The notes: generated by a model not told the origin, from the sequence alone. Positions 42,963 through 51,734 are shown, counted from the stretch's first letter. The stretch: 64,000 bases of DNA from Halopseudomonas xiamenensis (GCF_014219065.1 NZ_JACLGO010000002.1:124001-188000), one strand, 5' to 3'. Numbers and translations: made by a program.

Positions 42963-44378
42963 TCAAAGTCCGGCGTAGGCGGCGATGGCGCCCGCGATCG
43001 CCAGGGCCAGGGCCTCGGGCTTGTTCTTGGTCGAATAATCGGTCAGCTCGGGGTGGGTATCGACGAAGCTGGTGTCGAACACGCCACTGCGGAAATCCGG
43101 GTTCTTCAGGATCTCCTGGTAGTACAGTTCGGTGGTCTTCACCCCGTGCAGGTGCATGTCGTCCAGCGCCCGGTAGCCACGGTCCATGGCGTCTTCCCAG
43201 TTGTTGGCCCAGACGATCAGCTTCAGGCACATGGAATCGTAGTAGGGCGGAATGGTGTAACCGGTATAGATCGCCGTATCCACCCGTACCCCCGGACCGC
43301 CCGGTGCGTAATAGCGGGTGATCTTGCCGAACGACGGCAGGAAGTCGTTCTTCGGGTCCTCGGCGTTGATGCGGAACTGGATGGCGTAGCCGCGGTGCTC
43401 GATATCCTCCTGCTTCATCGACAGCGGCAGGCCGGAGGCGATGCGGATCTGCTCGCGGACGATGTCGATCCCGGTGATCTGCTCGGTGATGGTATGTTCC
43501 ACCTGCACCCGGGTATTCATCTCCATGAAGTAGACTTCGTTGTCGGCCAGCAGGAATTCCACGGTGCCGGCGTTCTCGTAGCCCACTGCCTGCGCCGCGC
43601 GCACCGCCAGGTCACCGATATAGGCACGCTGCTCGGGAGTCAGCTGCGGGCTGGGGGCGATCTCGATCAGCTTCTGGTTACGCCGCTGGATCGAGCAGTC
43701 GCGCTCGAACAGGTGCACGGTATTGCCGAAGCTGTCGGCCAGGACCTGCGCTTCGATGTGCTTGGGATTGACGATGCACTTTTCCAGGAACACGTCGGCG
43801 CTGCCGAAGGCCTTGGTCGCCTCGGAAATCACCCGTGGCCAGGCCTGTTCCAGCTCTTCCTTGTTGTTGCAGCGGCGGATACCACGTCCGCCACCACCGG
43901 AGGTGGCCTTGAGCATGACCGGATAACCGACCCGCTCGGCCTCGCTCAGCGCCTGCTCCAGGTTCTCCAGGTTGCCCTCGGTACCCGGCGTCACCGGTAC
44001 CCCGGCGGCGATCATGCTGCGGCGCGCTTCGGTCTTGTCGCCCATGCGCGCGATCACCTCGGCGGAAGGGCCGATGAACTTGATCCCGCGTTCGCTGCAG
44101 ATGCGCGCCAGCTCGGCGTTTTCCGACAGGAAGCCGTAGCCGGGGTGCAGCGCATCGCAGCCGGTTTCCACCGCCAGGTTGACCAGTTGGCGGGCATTCA
44201 GGTAACCGGCCAGCGGATCGCTGCCGACGTTGTAGGACTCATCTGCACGTTTGACGTGCAGTGCATAACGGTCCGCATCCGAATGGATGGCCACCGAGCG
44301 AATGCCCATTTCCGCGCAGGCGCGGACAATGCGCACGGCAATCTCGCCGCGGTTGGCAATCAGGATTTTCTTGATCAC
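42963..44378 (-). CDS. pycA: Pyruvate carboxylase subunit A (biotin carboxylase)
   Basis: ATP-grasp biotin carboxylase of 471 residues, which uses bicarbonate and ATP to carboxylate the biotin of PycB. It begins MIKKILIANRGEIAVRI, and has the glycine-rich ATP loop KATSGGGGRGIR (157-168), HLFERDCSIQRRNQKL, and the catalytic MEMNTRVQVEH. It heads the pycA-pycB unit and is transcribed away from the LysR gene across a 137-base regulatory gap. AccC is the main alternative, but no accB is present. Confidence 0.92.
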   Translation of the reverse strand: MIKKILIANRGEIAVRIVRACAEMGIRSVAIHSDADRYALHVKRADESYNVGSDPLAGYLNARQLVNLAVETGCDALHPGYGFLSENAELARICSERGIKFIGPSAEVIARMGDKTEARRSMIAAGVPVTPGTEGNLENLEQALSEAERVGYPVMLKATSGGGGRGIRRCNNKEELEQAWPRVISEATKAFGSADVFLEKCIVNPKHIEAQVLADSFGNTVHLFERDCSIQRRNQKLIEIAPSPQLTPEQRAYIGDLAVRAAQAVGYENAGTVEFLLADNEVYFMEMNTRVQVEHTITEQITGIDIVREQIRIASGLPLSMKQEDIEHRGYAIQFRINAEDPKNDFLPSFGKITRYYAPGGPGVRVDTAIYTGYTIPPYYDSMCLKLIVWANNWEDAMDRGYRALDDMHLHGVKTTELYYQEILKNPDFRSGVFDTSFVDTHPELTDYSTKNKPEALALAIAGAIAAYAGL

Positions 44379-44452
44379 AGCCCTTTCCTCTGTTGGGTGA
44401 TCGGAGGTGAGTCAAACATACAACCGCAGCATGAATGATTAAAAATGAATAA

Positions 44453-44470
44453 TTATTGGATTAGCCATAA
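44453..44470. promoter_or_regulatory. Possible LysR-type operator between pycA and pycR
   Basis: The inverted repeat TTAT-N10-ATAA in an AT-rich patch of the divergent intergenic region resembles LysR-family half-sites. It is centred 54 bases from the LysR start and 83 from pycA. The spacing is one base short of the common T-N11-A pattern. Confidence 0.4.
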
Positions 44471-44515
44471 GGAATAACTAATATGTAAGGAGTTCATCAT
44501 CAGCGGTGGAAGAAA

Positions 44516-45448
44516 ATGCGTAAGGAATTGCAGCGCATGACGCTGCGTCAGCTGCAGGTATTTCGCAGCCTGTGCACCAATCTGTCCTACAGCCGCACCG
44601 CCGAGGAAATGGCCCTGACCCAGCCAGCGGTAAGCCTGCAGATGCGCCAGTTGGAAGAGCTGGTGGGCCAGCCGCTGTTCGAGTACGTCGGCCGCAAGCT
44701 GTACCTGACCGATGCCGCCACCAGCCTGCTGGCAGCCAGCGGCGATATCTTCAACCGCCTGGAAATCCTCGACATGCAGCTGTCCGCGCTGCAGGGCACG
44801 CTGCACGGCGAGCTGCGCCTGGCGGTGGCCAGCAGCATCCAGTACCTGACCCCGCACCTGCTGGCAGCGTTTCGCCAGCGTTATCCCCAGGTCAGCTTCC
44901 GGCTGGAGGTCAGCACCCGCTCCGAGGTGATCCGCCGGCTGCGCGACAATCTCGATGACGTGGTGCTGATGGGCATGGTGCCCGCGGACCGGGCGCTGGA
45001 CTTCTTTCCATTCCTGAACAATCCGGTGATCGCCGTGGCAGCGCCGGATCACCCCCTGGTCGGGCGCCAGAAGCTCAGCCTGGCTGAACTGGAGTCACAT
45101 ATGGTGCTGTTACGGGAAGTCGGCTCGGGAGTGCGCAAGGCCTGCGACGAGTTCTTCCAGCAGAAGCGCGTGCACCTGCAGCAGGTGATGCAGATGGGTT
45201 CGGGCGAGACCGTGGTGCAATCGGCGATCGCCGGCCTGGGTATCGGCCTGGTCTCGGCCCACAGCGCCTCGGCCTGGCTGCACAACGGACAACTGGCGCG
45301 CCTGGATTTCACCGACTTGCCGCTGTTTCGCAGCTGGTGCGCGGTGCATGCCCGGGGCAAGCGGCTGAGCCCGGTGGCCGAGGCGTTCCTGGGCTTCCTG
45401 CGTGAGGAGCGGGCGTTGATCAAACAGCTGGCGGAGCCTTTTAGCTAG
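44516..45448 (+). CDS. pycR: LysR-family transcriptional regulator (PycR-like)
   Basis: A 310-residue LysR protein. The winged helix-turn-helix is at about 25-44 (SRTAEEMALTQPAVSLQM) and the effector-binding domain spans about 95-300. It is divergent from pycAB exactly as PA5437 (pycR) is in P. aeruginosa, so it probably controls pyruvate carboxylase. The fold is close to CbbR-type regulators that sense carbon metabolites. An internal ATG at 44537 (MTLRQLQVF) is an alternative start. Confidence 0.87.
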   Translation: MRKELQRMTLRQLQVFRSLCTNLSYSRTAEEMALTQPAVSLQMRQLEELVGQPLFEYVGRKLYLTDAATSLLAASGDIFNRLEILDMQLSALQGTLHGELRLAVASSIQYLTPHLLAAFRQRYPQVSFRLEVSTRSEVIRRLRDNLDDVVLMGMVPADRALDFFPFLNNPVIAVAAPDHPLVGRQKLSLAELESHMVLLREVGSGVRKACDEFFQQKRVHLQQVMQMGSGETVVQSAIAGLGIGLVSAHSASAWLHNGQLARLDFTDLPLFRSWCAVHARGKRLSPVAEAFLGFLREERALIKQLAEPFS

Positions 45449-45489
45449 GGGCTGCCCCGTTCATTTGCAAGCTACTTCATTGGTCCCAA

Positions 45490-45620
45490 GGCTCCGTCAT
45501 CCTGCGCTTTACCTCGTCATCCTTCGCTTCACCTCGTCATCTTTCGTTTCTCCCCCTCGTCATCCTTCGCCTTCGCGAAGGATGACGAGGTAGGGGGCAA
45601 GGATGACGAGGGAGAGAGCA
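45490..45620. repeat. Tandem CTCGTCATCCTTCGC-type repeats with a 16-bp-stem hairpin
   Basis: Copies of a C(T)CGTCATCCTTCGC-like unit occur at about 45494, 45513, 45533 and 45556 on the + strand, and again inverted at about 45575 and 45600. The copy at 45555 and the first inverted copy form 16-base perfect arms around a CTTC loop (45555-45590). The surrounding 388-base gap (45449-45836) holds no gene I can support; the remainder is an AT-rich leader before the GntP gene. There is no T-run, so it is not an ordinary terminator. Confidence 0.75.
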
Positions 45621-45836
45621 ATGCTGCATTTTTTCAGCTCAACTCTATTAGCGGGTGGCAAAGTCTTGAGTGAACAGCATTACGGCCTTCGTTGAGGATA
45701 ACGGTGTAGAGAGTTTAAAAAAGGGTGCCGGTCCCCAGGCTGCCTAATTCACCAGGCTTCCTAACAGTTTCGAAGCGGCTATGCTTGAATGGTCCATTAG
45801 CTGCAACGCCCTCCCTCTGACATAGGAAACTCGATA

Positions 45837-47195
45837 ATGAGTCTGGTCCTGATCCTGGTCGCGCTGATTGTCTTTATCGTGCTGGCGACCACCAAGCTCA
45901 AGCTGCACCCGTTTCTCGCCCTGCTCGCCGCCGCGCTGCTGGCCGGCTTCGCCTATCAGTTGCCGCCACTGGAAATAGGTGGGCACATTGCCCGGGGCTT
46001 TGGCGGCATTCTCGGCGGGATCGGCATAGTGATCGCCTTCGGCACCATCATCGGGGTGATCCTGGAGCGCAGCGGCGCGGCCATCACCATGGCCGAGACG
46101 GTGATCCGCCTGCTCGGGGAGCGCTTTCCCACGCTGACGGTATCGATCATCGGCTATCTGGTATCGATCCCGGTATTCTGTGATTCGGGTTACGTGATTC
46201 TCAACTCGCTGAAGAACGCCCTGGCGGCGCGCATGAAGGTCTCGGTGGTGGCGATGAGCGTGGCGCTGGCGACCGGCCTGTACGCCACCCACACCTTCGT
46301 GCCGCCGACCCCCGGGCCGATCGCCGCCGCCGGCAACCTGGGGCTGGAATCCAGCCTCGGACTGGTGATCCTGGTCGGCCTGGTGGTGTCCTTCGTCACC
46401 GCCATGGCCGGACTGTTCTGGGCCAACCGCTTCATCGGCAAGGATATCGAACTGGAGGATGATGGCGCGCCGCTGATGGACAGCGACAGCTACCAGGCCA
46501 TACGCGACAGCTATGGTGAGCTGCCCAGTCCGGCCAAGGCCTTTGCGCCTATCTTCGTGCCGATCCTGCTGATCTGCCTGGGTACCATTGCCGCCTTGCC
46601 AGCCCGCCCGCTGGGGGAAGGCTGGCTGTATACGCTGGTTGCGTTCTTCGGTCAGCCGGTGTTCGCGCTGGCTGTCGGTCTGGTACTGGCCTGCACCCTG
46701 CTCAGCTCCAACGGCAAGCGTCAGGAGTTCCATGACCGGGTCGCCGAAGGCATAGTGGCGTCTGCTCCCATCCTGCTGATCACCGGTGCCGGTGGCGCCT
46801 TTGGTGCGGTGCTGACGGTGACCCCGCTGGGCGACTATCTGGGCGAGACGCTGTCTGCGCTGGGCATCGGTCTGTTCATGCCGTTCCTGGTCGCCGCCGC
46901 GTTGAAGACCGCGCAGGGCTCGACCACGGTATCGCTGGTTACCACCTCGGCGATGGTTGCGCCTCTGCTCGGCCAACTGGGTCTGGACAGCGAAATGGGC
47001 CGGGTGCTGACAGTGATGGCGATCGGTGCCGGCGGCATGACGGTATCGCATGCCAATGACAGCTTCTTCTGGGTCGTCACCCAGTTCAGCCGCATGAAGG
47101 TCGCCACCGCCTACCAAGCGCAGACCGTCGCCACGCTGATCCAGGGTATCGTCGGCATCATCACCGTGTGGCTGCTGAGCCTGGTGCTGCTGTGA
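45837..47195 (+). CDS. GntP-family permease (probable glycerate or gluconate transporter)
   Basis: Membrane protein of 452 residues with about 12-14 hydrophobic segments and GntP-type features: GFGGILGGIGIVIAFGTIIG, IPVFCDSGYVIL, HTFVPPTPGPIAAAGNLG, LITGAGGAFGAVL and GAGGMTVSHANDSFFWVV. The family carries gluconate and related hydroxyacids with protons. Its stop overlaps the glycerate kinase start (TGATG), which argues that glycerate is the substrate. No dedicated regulator lies beside it. Confidence 0.88.
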   Translation: MSLVLILVALIVFIVLATTKLKLHPFLALLAAALLAGFAYQLPPLEIGGHIARGFGGILGGIGIVIAFGTIIGVILERSGAAITMAETVIRLLGERFPTLTVSIIGYLVSIPVFCDSGYVILNSLKNALAARMKVSVVAMSVALATGLYATHTFVPPTPGPIAAAGNLGLESSLGLVILVGLVVSFVTAMAGLFWANRFIGKDIELEDDGAPLMDSDSYQAIRDSYGELPSPAKAFAPIFVPILLICLGTIAALPARPLGEGWLYTLVAFFGQPVFALAVGLVLACTLLSSNGKRQEFHDRVAEGIVASAPILLITGAGGAFGAVLTVTPLGDYLGETLSALGIGLFMPFLVAAALKTAQGSTTVSLVTTSAMVAPLLGQLGLDSEMGRVLTVMAIGAGGMTVSHANDSFFWVVTQFSRMKVATAYQAQTVATLIQGIVGIITVWLLSLVLL

Positions 47196-48334
47196 TGAAA
47201 CTGGTTATCGCCCCCGACTCGTTCAAGGAAAGCCTCAGCGCCGAGCAGGTGGCCAGCGCCATCGCCGGTGGCTGGCGCAGCGTCTATCCACAGGCCGACA
47301 TCCACCTATGCCCGATGGCCGATGGCGGTGAGGGCACAGTGGATGCCGTGCTGGCCGCTACCGGTGGCGAGCGCCGCGAGCTGAGCGTGCGCGGCCCGTT
47401 GGGCCAACCTGTGCAGGCGCACTGGGGCTGGTTGGAAAATGGTCAGGCAGTGATCGAGATGGCTGCCGCCAGCGGGCTGCACTGGGTCGAACCGGCCCAG
47501 CGCGATGCCTGCATCACCACCAGCTACGGCACCGGCGAACTGATCCTGGCGGCGCTGGATGCGGGCGCCCGGCGCATCATTCTCGGTATCGGTGGCAGTG
47601 CCACCAACGATGGTGGTGCCGGGGTACTGGAAGCGCTGGGCGCGCGGCTGCTGGATGGCCAGGGCCAGCCGCTGGCGGCCGGTGGTGCGGCGCTGGCCAG
47701 CCTGCAGCGCATCGAACTGGATGGCCTGGACCCGCGCCTGGCGCAGGTCGAGGTGCTGGTGGCTGCGGATGTGGATAACCCACTGTGTGGCCCGCGCGGT
47801 GCCTCCCATGTGTTCGGTCCGCAGAAAGGTGCCAGCGTCGCGCAGGTCGAGCAGCTGGACCGCGCACTGGGGCATTACGCCGACGTCGTGGCCGCTGCGC
47901 TGGGCGAGGATGTGCGCGATGTGCCGGGTGTCGGCGCTGCCGGCGGCCTGGGCTTTGCTGCCAGGGCGGTACTGGGTGCGCGTTTCCGGCCAGGGATCGA
48001 ACTGGTGGCGGAACTGTCTGGATTGGCGCAGGCGGTCCAGGGGGCCGACCTGGTGATCACCGGTGAAGGGCGCCTGGACGGCCAGAGCCTGCACGGCAAG
48101 ACGCCGGTGGGGGTGGCGCGCATCGCCCAGGCTGCCGGCGTGCCAGTGATCGCCCTGGCCGGCAGCCTGGGCGAGGGCTATCAGCGGTTGTACGAGGCCG
48201 GCATCGACGCAGCCTTCAGTCTTGCACCAGGGCCGGTCACGCTGGAGCAGGCCATGCGTGATGCCCATGTCCAGTTGCAATCTCGGGCGGCGGATATCGC
48301 CCGGCTATGGCGACTGGCGGCCCGCCGCAGGTAA
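47195..48334 (+). CDS. Glycerate kinase (GarK/GlxK type)
   Basis: Kinase of 379 residues that phosphorylates D-glycerate, in most family members to 2-phosphoglycerate, feeding lower glycolysis. Its motifs are KLVIAPDSFKESLSAEQVA at the start, PMADGGEGTVDAVL, ILGIGGSATNDGGAG, and VITGEGRLDGQSLHGKTPVGVA toward the end. I chose the ATG at 47195, coupled by one base to the permease stop; an upstream frame from 47168 lies inside the permease. Together they form a compact glycerate-use operon. Confidence 0.93.
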   Translation: MKLVIAPDSFKESLSAEQVASAIAGGWRSVYPQADIHLCPMADGGEGTVDAVLAATGGERRELSVRGPLGQPVQAHWGWLENGQAVIEMAAASGLHWVEPAQRDACITTSYGTGELILAALDAGARRIILGIGGSATNDGGAGVLEALGARLLDGQGQPLAAGGAALASLQRIELDGLDPRLAQVEVLVAADVDNPLCGPRGASHVFGPQKGASVAQVEQLDRALGHYADVVAAALGEDVRDVPGVGAAGGLGFAARAVLGARFRPGIELVAELSGLAQAVQGADLVITGEGRLDGQSLHGKTPVGVARIAQAAGVPVIALAGSLGEGYQRLYEAGIDAAFSLAPGPVTLEQAMRDAHVQLQSRAADIARLWRLAARRR

Positions 48335-48368
48335 TCGTTGGCGGCTGGCCTGATCCGTTCAGCTTGAC

Positions 48369-48566
48369 TCAGAGAGCGGGCCGCGCCAGTTCGCCGCGCC
48401 GGCCCAGCAGTTCCGGGAAGTCGCCCAGCTGGGCGTTCAGTGCCTGGGCCTCGCGGTAGTCCTCGATCGCCCGGCGGTAGGCCATGCGTCGTTTATCTTC
48501 CTGCCGCCGGCGCTCGTTGCGTACGCTTTTTGCGGATTCACCTGCAAAGTCTGGATCAAAAGCCAT
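48369..48566 (-). CDS. Small charged protein of unknown function
   Basis: A 65-residue protein rich in arginine and glutamate: SAKSVRNERRRQEDKRRMAYRRAIEDY, probably a long helix. A strong GGGAGG seven to nine bases before the ATG at 48566 supports this start over one 39 bases upstream. I recall short conserved proteins of this type in pseudomonads but no function. It is convergent with the glycerate kinase gene. Confidence 0.65.
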   Translation of the reverse strand: MAFDPDFAGESAKSVRNERRRQEDKRRMAYRRAIEDYREAQALNAQLGDFPELLGRRGELARPAL

Positions 48567-48711
48567 GCTGCAGCCTCCCGAAACAATGGACGTGATAGGG
48601 CACATCCATCATGCGCCGCTGCAGGTGACCGGCTGATGACAGTATTACGGCGCTTTTGCGTCAAGACCCGCTGGGCAGTGCGGCGCTCTGTCACAGGGCA
48701 TGCTGCTGGCA

Positions 48712-48730
48712 ATTATTGCGAATCATTATC
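48712..48730 (+). promoter_or_regulatory. Fur-box-like sequence
   Basis: ATTATTGCGAATCATTATC matches the 19-base Fur consensus at 14 positions, with the right half AATCATTATC perfect. It lies 60 bases before the start of the small periplasmic protein gene, where a repressor of its promoter would bind. The rest of the 223-base gap on either side shows nothing else clear. Confidence 0.5.
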
Positions 48731-48789
48731 ACCAAGAGTATGGTCTGGACTGTTTCGCCCTTCCCGGGCCCTGCCAAGGAGAATCAAGC

Positions 48790-49173
48790 ATGCAGACTTC
48801 ACTTCGCCTGTTCGCCGGTATCATCGCCCTCAGCCTGAGCGCGGCGGGATGGGCGCAGCCCCAGGGCGAGCGTCCCGCCCACTCCAAGGGTGAGCCGGCC
48901 GATACCCTGCAGCAGGCGGTCACCAATCTGAGTGAGTACAACGACAAGCTGGAAGCCTTGTTGGTCAAGGATGAGCTGACGGTGATGGACATGCATGAAG
49001 TGCACATGCTGACCTACACCCTGGAGAATGCCCTGGAGAAAATCCAGGCGGATCTGGTCGAGGTCGCCGAGGTGCTGGAAGAAGTGCACGTCGCGTCGGA
49101 GACCGGCCAGCCGCAGGTGGTGAAGGAAAAAGGACAGGTCTATCTGCAGACCACCCGTACTCTGGTGAAGTAA
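48790..49173 (+). CDS. Small exported protein (DUF6746-like)
   Basis: A 127-residue protein with a signal peptide (about 1-23, ending AAGWA) and a mature helical domain: QAVTNLSEYNDKLEALL, MHEVHMLTYTLENALEKI and LVEVAEVLEEVHVASE. I believe this is the DUF6746 family, function unknown. AAGGAG lies before the ATG at 48790; an upstream in-frame ATG at 48700 lacks a site and precedes the Fur-like box. Histidines and acidic residues in the helices could bind metal, in line with possible iron control, but that is inference. Confidence 0.7.
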   Translation: MQTSLRLFAGIIALSLSAAGWAQPQGERPAHSKGEPADTLQQAVTNLSEYNDKLEALLVKDELTVMDMHEVHMLTYTLENALEKIQADLVEVAEVLEEVHVASETGQPQVVKEKGQVYLQTTRTLVK

Positions 49174-49225
49174 CCAGCGTCGAGTTCCCTCTCGACACCG
49201 GCCTCATCTGCAGCCAGCGGTTGCT

Positions 49226-50815
49226 TCAGACCAGCACACCCTGGCTGCGCAGATAGTCGTCATAGCTGCCGTTGAAGTCGGTCACGCTATCGGCCGACAG
49301 CTCGATGATGCGGGTGGCCAGCGAGCTGACGAACTCCCGGTCGTGGCTGACGAAAATCAGTGTGCCGGGGTAGTTTTCCAGTGCCAGGTTCAGCGCTTCG
49401 ATGGACTCCATGTCCAGGTGGTTGGTCGGCTCGTCCATCAACATGACGTTGGCGCGCTTGAGGATCAGCTTGCCGAACAGCATGCGGCCTTGCTCGCCAC
49501 CGGAAATCACCTTCACCGACTTGGCAATGTCGTCGTTGGAGAACAGCATGCGCCCCAGGGTGCCACGCACCAGTTGTTCACCGCCCTGGGTCCACTGTGC
49601 CATCCACTCGAACAGGGTGCAGTCGTATTTGAAATCATCCGCGTGATCCTGGGCGAAGTAGCCGATATCGGCGCTTTCGGCCCACTTCACCTCGCCGCTC
49701 ATGGGCGGCATCTCCGCGACCAGGGTGCGCAGCAGGGTGGTCTTGCCGATGCCGTTGGGGCCGATGATGGCGACGCGCTCACCGGCTTCGATCTGCAGTG
49801 ACAGGTTCTTGAACAGCGGCTGGCCGTCATAACCCTGGCTCACCTTGTCCAGCGTTACCGCCTGACGATGCAGTTTCTTGTGCTGCTCGAAGCGGATGAA
49901 GGGGCTGACCCGGCTGGACGGCTTGACCTCCTCCAGCTGGATCTTGTCGATCTGCCGCGCACGGCTGGTGGCCTGCTTGGCCTTGGAGGCATTGGCCGAG
50001 AAGCGGCTGACGAACTGCTGCAGTTCGGCGATCTGCGCCTTCTTCTTGGCGTTGTCCGACAGCAGGCGCTCGCGGGCCTGGGTGGCGGCGGTCATGTATT
50101 CGTCATAGTTGCCGGGGAACAGGCGCAGTTCGCCGTAATCCAGGTCCGCCATGTGCGTGCATACGCTGTTGAGGAAGTGGCGATCGTGGGAAATGATGAT
50201 CATGGTGCTGCTGCGGGTCTTGAGGATGTCCTCCAGCCAGCGGATGGTATTGATGTCCAGGTGGTTGGTCGGCTCATCGAGAAGCAGCACCTCGGGATCG
50301 GAGAACAGCGCCTGCGCCAGCAGCACGCGCAGCTTCCAGCCGGGGGCGACCTCGCTCATCGGGCCGAAGTGCTGCTCCAGCGGGATGCCCAGCCCCAGCA
50401 GCAGTTCGCCGGCACGGGACTCGGCGGTATAGCCATCCATCTCGGCGAACTCGGTTTCCAGCTCGGCCACCGCCATGCCGTCCTCTTCGCTCATTTCCAC
50501 CAGTGAATAGATGCGATCACGCTCGGCCTTGACCTTCCACAGCTGTTCATGGCCCATGATCACGGTATCGATCACGCTGAAGTCCTCGTAGGCGAACTGG
50601 TTCTGGCGCAGTTTGCCGAGGCGGGTGTTGGGCTCCAGCATCACCTGTCCGGCGGAGGGCTCCAGCTCGCCACCGAGAATCTTCATGAAGGTCGACTTGC
50701 CGCAACCATTGGCGCCGATCAGGCCGTAGCGGTTGCCGTTGCCGAACTTGACGGACACGTTTTCGAACAGCGGCTTGGCGCCGAACTGCATGGTTATGTT
50801 GGCGGTGGAGATCAA
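49226..50815 (-). CDS. ybiT: ABC-F family ATPase YbiT
   Basis: Soluble twin-ATPase of about 529 residues of the ABC-F group, which act on the ribosome rather than in transport. It has Walker [10 protein letters not shown] and GPNGIGKTT, Walker [12 protein letters not shown] and [12 protein letters not shown], a degenerate first signature ([10 protein letters not shown]) and the second VISGGEQGR. The inter-domain linker [23 protein letters not shown] is as in E. coli YbiT. The start is probably the TTG at 50815 ([12 protein letters not shown], aligned to [12 protein letters not shown] of relatives); an ATG at 50863 adds 16 unrelated residues. Confidence 0.92.
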   Translation of the reverse strand: MISTANITMQFGAKPLFENVSVKFGNGNRYGLIGANGCGKSTFMKILGGELEPSAGQVMLEPNTRLGKLRQNQFAYEDFSVIDTVIMGHEQLWKVKAERDRIYSLVEMSEEDGMAVAELETEFAEMDGYTAESRAGELLLGLGIPLEQHFGPMSEVAPGWKLRVLLAQALFSDPEVLLLDEPTNHLDINTIRWLEDILKTRSSTMIIISHDRHFLNSVCTHMADLDYGELRLFPGNYDEYMTAATQARERLLSDNAKKKAQIAELQQFVSRFSANASKAKQATSRARQIDKIQLEEVKPSSRVSPFIRFEQHKKLHRQAVTLDKVSQGYDGQPLFKNLSLQIEAGERVAIIGPNGIGKTTLLRTLVAEMPPMSGEVKWAESADIGYFAQDHADDFKYDCTLFEWMAQWTQGGEQLVRGTLGRMLFSNDDIAKSVKVISGGEQGRMLFGKLILKRANVMLMDEPTNHLDMESIEALNLALENYPGTLIFVSHDREFVSSLATRIIELSADSVTDFNGSYDDYLRSQGVLV

Positions 50816-50932
50816 GAAGGTACCCTGCGCAGTGAATGAAGGAGGTTGCCTGGGGCGGCGCATTGTACTGGCTATGCCGGATCAGGCATAGCGGCACTGA
50901 TCGGGTTGGCTGCTTGTATTTTGATCAATATG

Positions 50933-50952
50933 GTTATATCTTTTGTTATAAC
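50933..50952. promoter_or_regulatory. Inverted repeat upstream of the AbrB-Doc operon (possible operator)
   Basis: GTTATA-N8-TATAAC lies 20 bases before the AbrB-type antitoxin start, in AT-rich DNA that also offers -10-like TATATC/TATAAC sequences. Antitoxins of this kind usually repress their own promoter, so this is the natural operator candidate. Confidence 0.5.
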
Positions 50953-50971
50953 TCATGCATGGAGACCTCCT

Positions 50972-51193
50972 ATGAAACTCAAGATCACCGGTATCGGTAA
51001 TTCCGCCGGCGTCATCCTGCCCAAGGAAATCCTCGCCCGCCTGCGGTTGGAAAAGGGCGACGAACTCTACGTGCTGGAAACCCCGGATGGCATAAAGCTC
51101 ACCACCTTTGACCCGACGCTGGCGGAGCAGATGGCGGTGGCTGACAAGGTCATGCGCAAACGGCGCAACCTGTTGCACAAACTGGCGCAGTGA
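50972..51193 (+). CDS. AbrB/MazE-type antitoxin
   Basis: A 73-residue protein with the swapped-hairpin AbrB/SpoVT DNA-binding domain: KLKITGIGNSAGVILPKEILARLRLEKGDELYVLETPDGIKL. The C-terminal tail (about 47-73) is charged and probably wraps the toxin. GGAGACCTCC lies before the ATG at 50972; the longer upstream frame is not supported. Ten bases separate it from the Doc-type toxin gene. Confidence 0.88.
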   Translation: MKLKITGIGNSAGVILPKEILARLRLEKGDELYVLETPDGIKLTTFDPTLAEQMAVADKVMRKRRNLLHKLAQ

Positions 51194-51203
51194 GGACCGA
51201 GAC

Positions 51204-51629
51204 ATGGTCGTCTGGATCACCAAGATACTTACCCTGGCCATTCACGACCGGCAGTTGGCCGAACATGGCGGTAGCAGCGGCGTGCGCGATGAGGGTTTGC
51301 TCGACTCGGCGCTGGCCCGACCGCAGCAACTCTTCGCTTACGGCGAGCCACCACCGGATCTCGCCGATCTGGCGGCCAGTCTGGCCCATGGCCTGGCGCG
51401 TAATCACCCGTTTGTCGACGGCAACAAGCGTGCTGCCGCTGTCATGTGCGAGGTATTTATTGAGCTCAATGACGGGCATCTGGTGGCTGATGATGTTGAA
51501 CTCTATCCGCAGTACATCGGCCTGGCCGAAGGCTCCATCAGCGAAACCGAATTTGCCAGCTGGCTGCGTGAACGCATTGTGATCGACCGGCCGGACGAGT
51601 TGCAGGAGTCCGCTGCAACCTACCGCTGA
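51204..51629 (+). CDS. doc: Death-on-curing (Doc) family toxin
   Basis: Fic-fold protein of 141 residues with the Doc motif HPFVDGNKR (H68 to R76). In P1 phage Doc this motif phosphorylates and inactivates elongation factor Tu. The rest also fits: ILTLAIHDRQLAEHGGSSGVRDEGLLDSALARP at the N terminus. Classical Doc is paired with Phd; here the upstream partner is AbrB-type. The ATG at 51204 follows GAGGACCGAG closely. Residues needed for activity appear intact. Confidence 0.87.
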   Translation: MVVWITKILTLAIHDRQLAEHGGSSGVRDEGLLDSALARPQQLFAYGEPPPDLADLAASLAHGLARNHPFVDGNKRAAAVMCEVFIELNDGHLVADDVELYPQYIGLAEGSISETEFASWLRERIVIDRPDELQESAATYR

Positions 51630-51649
51630 CAGCCGGTTGGTCGGTTGCC

Positions 51650-51713
51650 GTCGAGCAGGGGCTCGACAGCCCGTTGGGAGGTGTAGCACCGCCGGTCCGT
51701 GTTCGGCTGCTAC
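51650..51713. repeat. Paired-hairpin REP-like element, copy 1
   Basis: GTCGAGC/GCTCGAC with a 4-base loop (51650-51667) is followed by a longer imperfect hairpin beginning GTAGCA (51683) and ending TGCTAC (51713). It lies between the convergent doc and LysR genes. A related element is at 60842-60908. Confidence 0.6.
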
Positions 51714-51734
51714 GCCTGCATTCTCGTCGCCCGG

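Noticed and set aside
45555-45590. Rho-independent terminator for the LysR gene
   Set aside because: The stem is strong but no T-run follows on either strand, and it is part of the repeat array over 100 bases from the gene.
45490-45620. CRISPR-like array
   Set aside because: Units are shorter than CRISPR repeats, spacing is irregular, separators are low-complexity and copies occur in both orientations; no cas genes.
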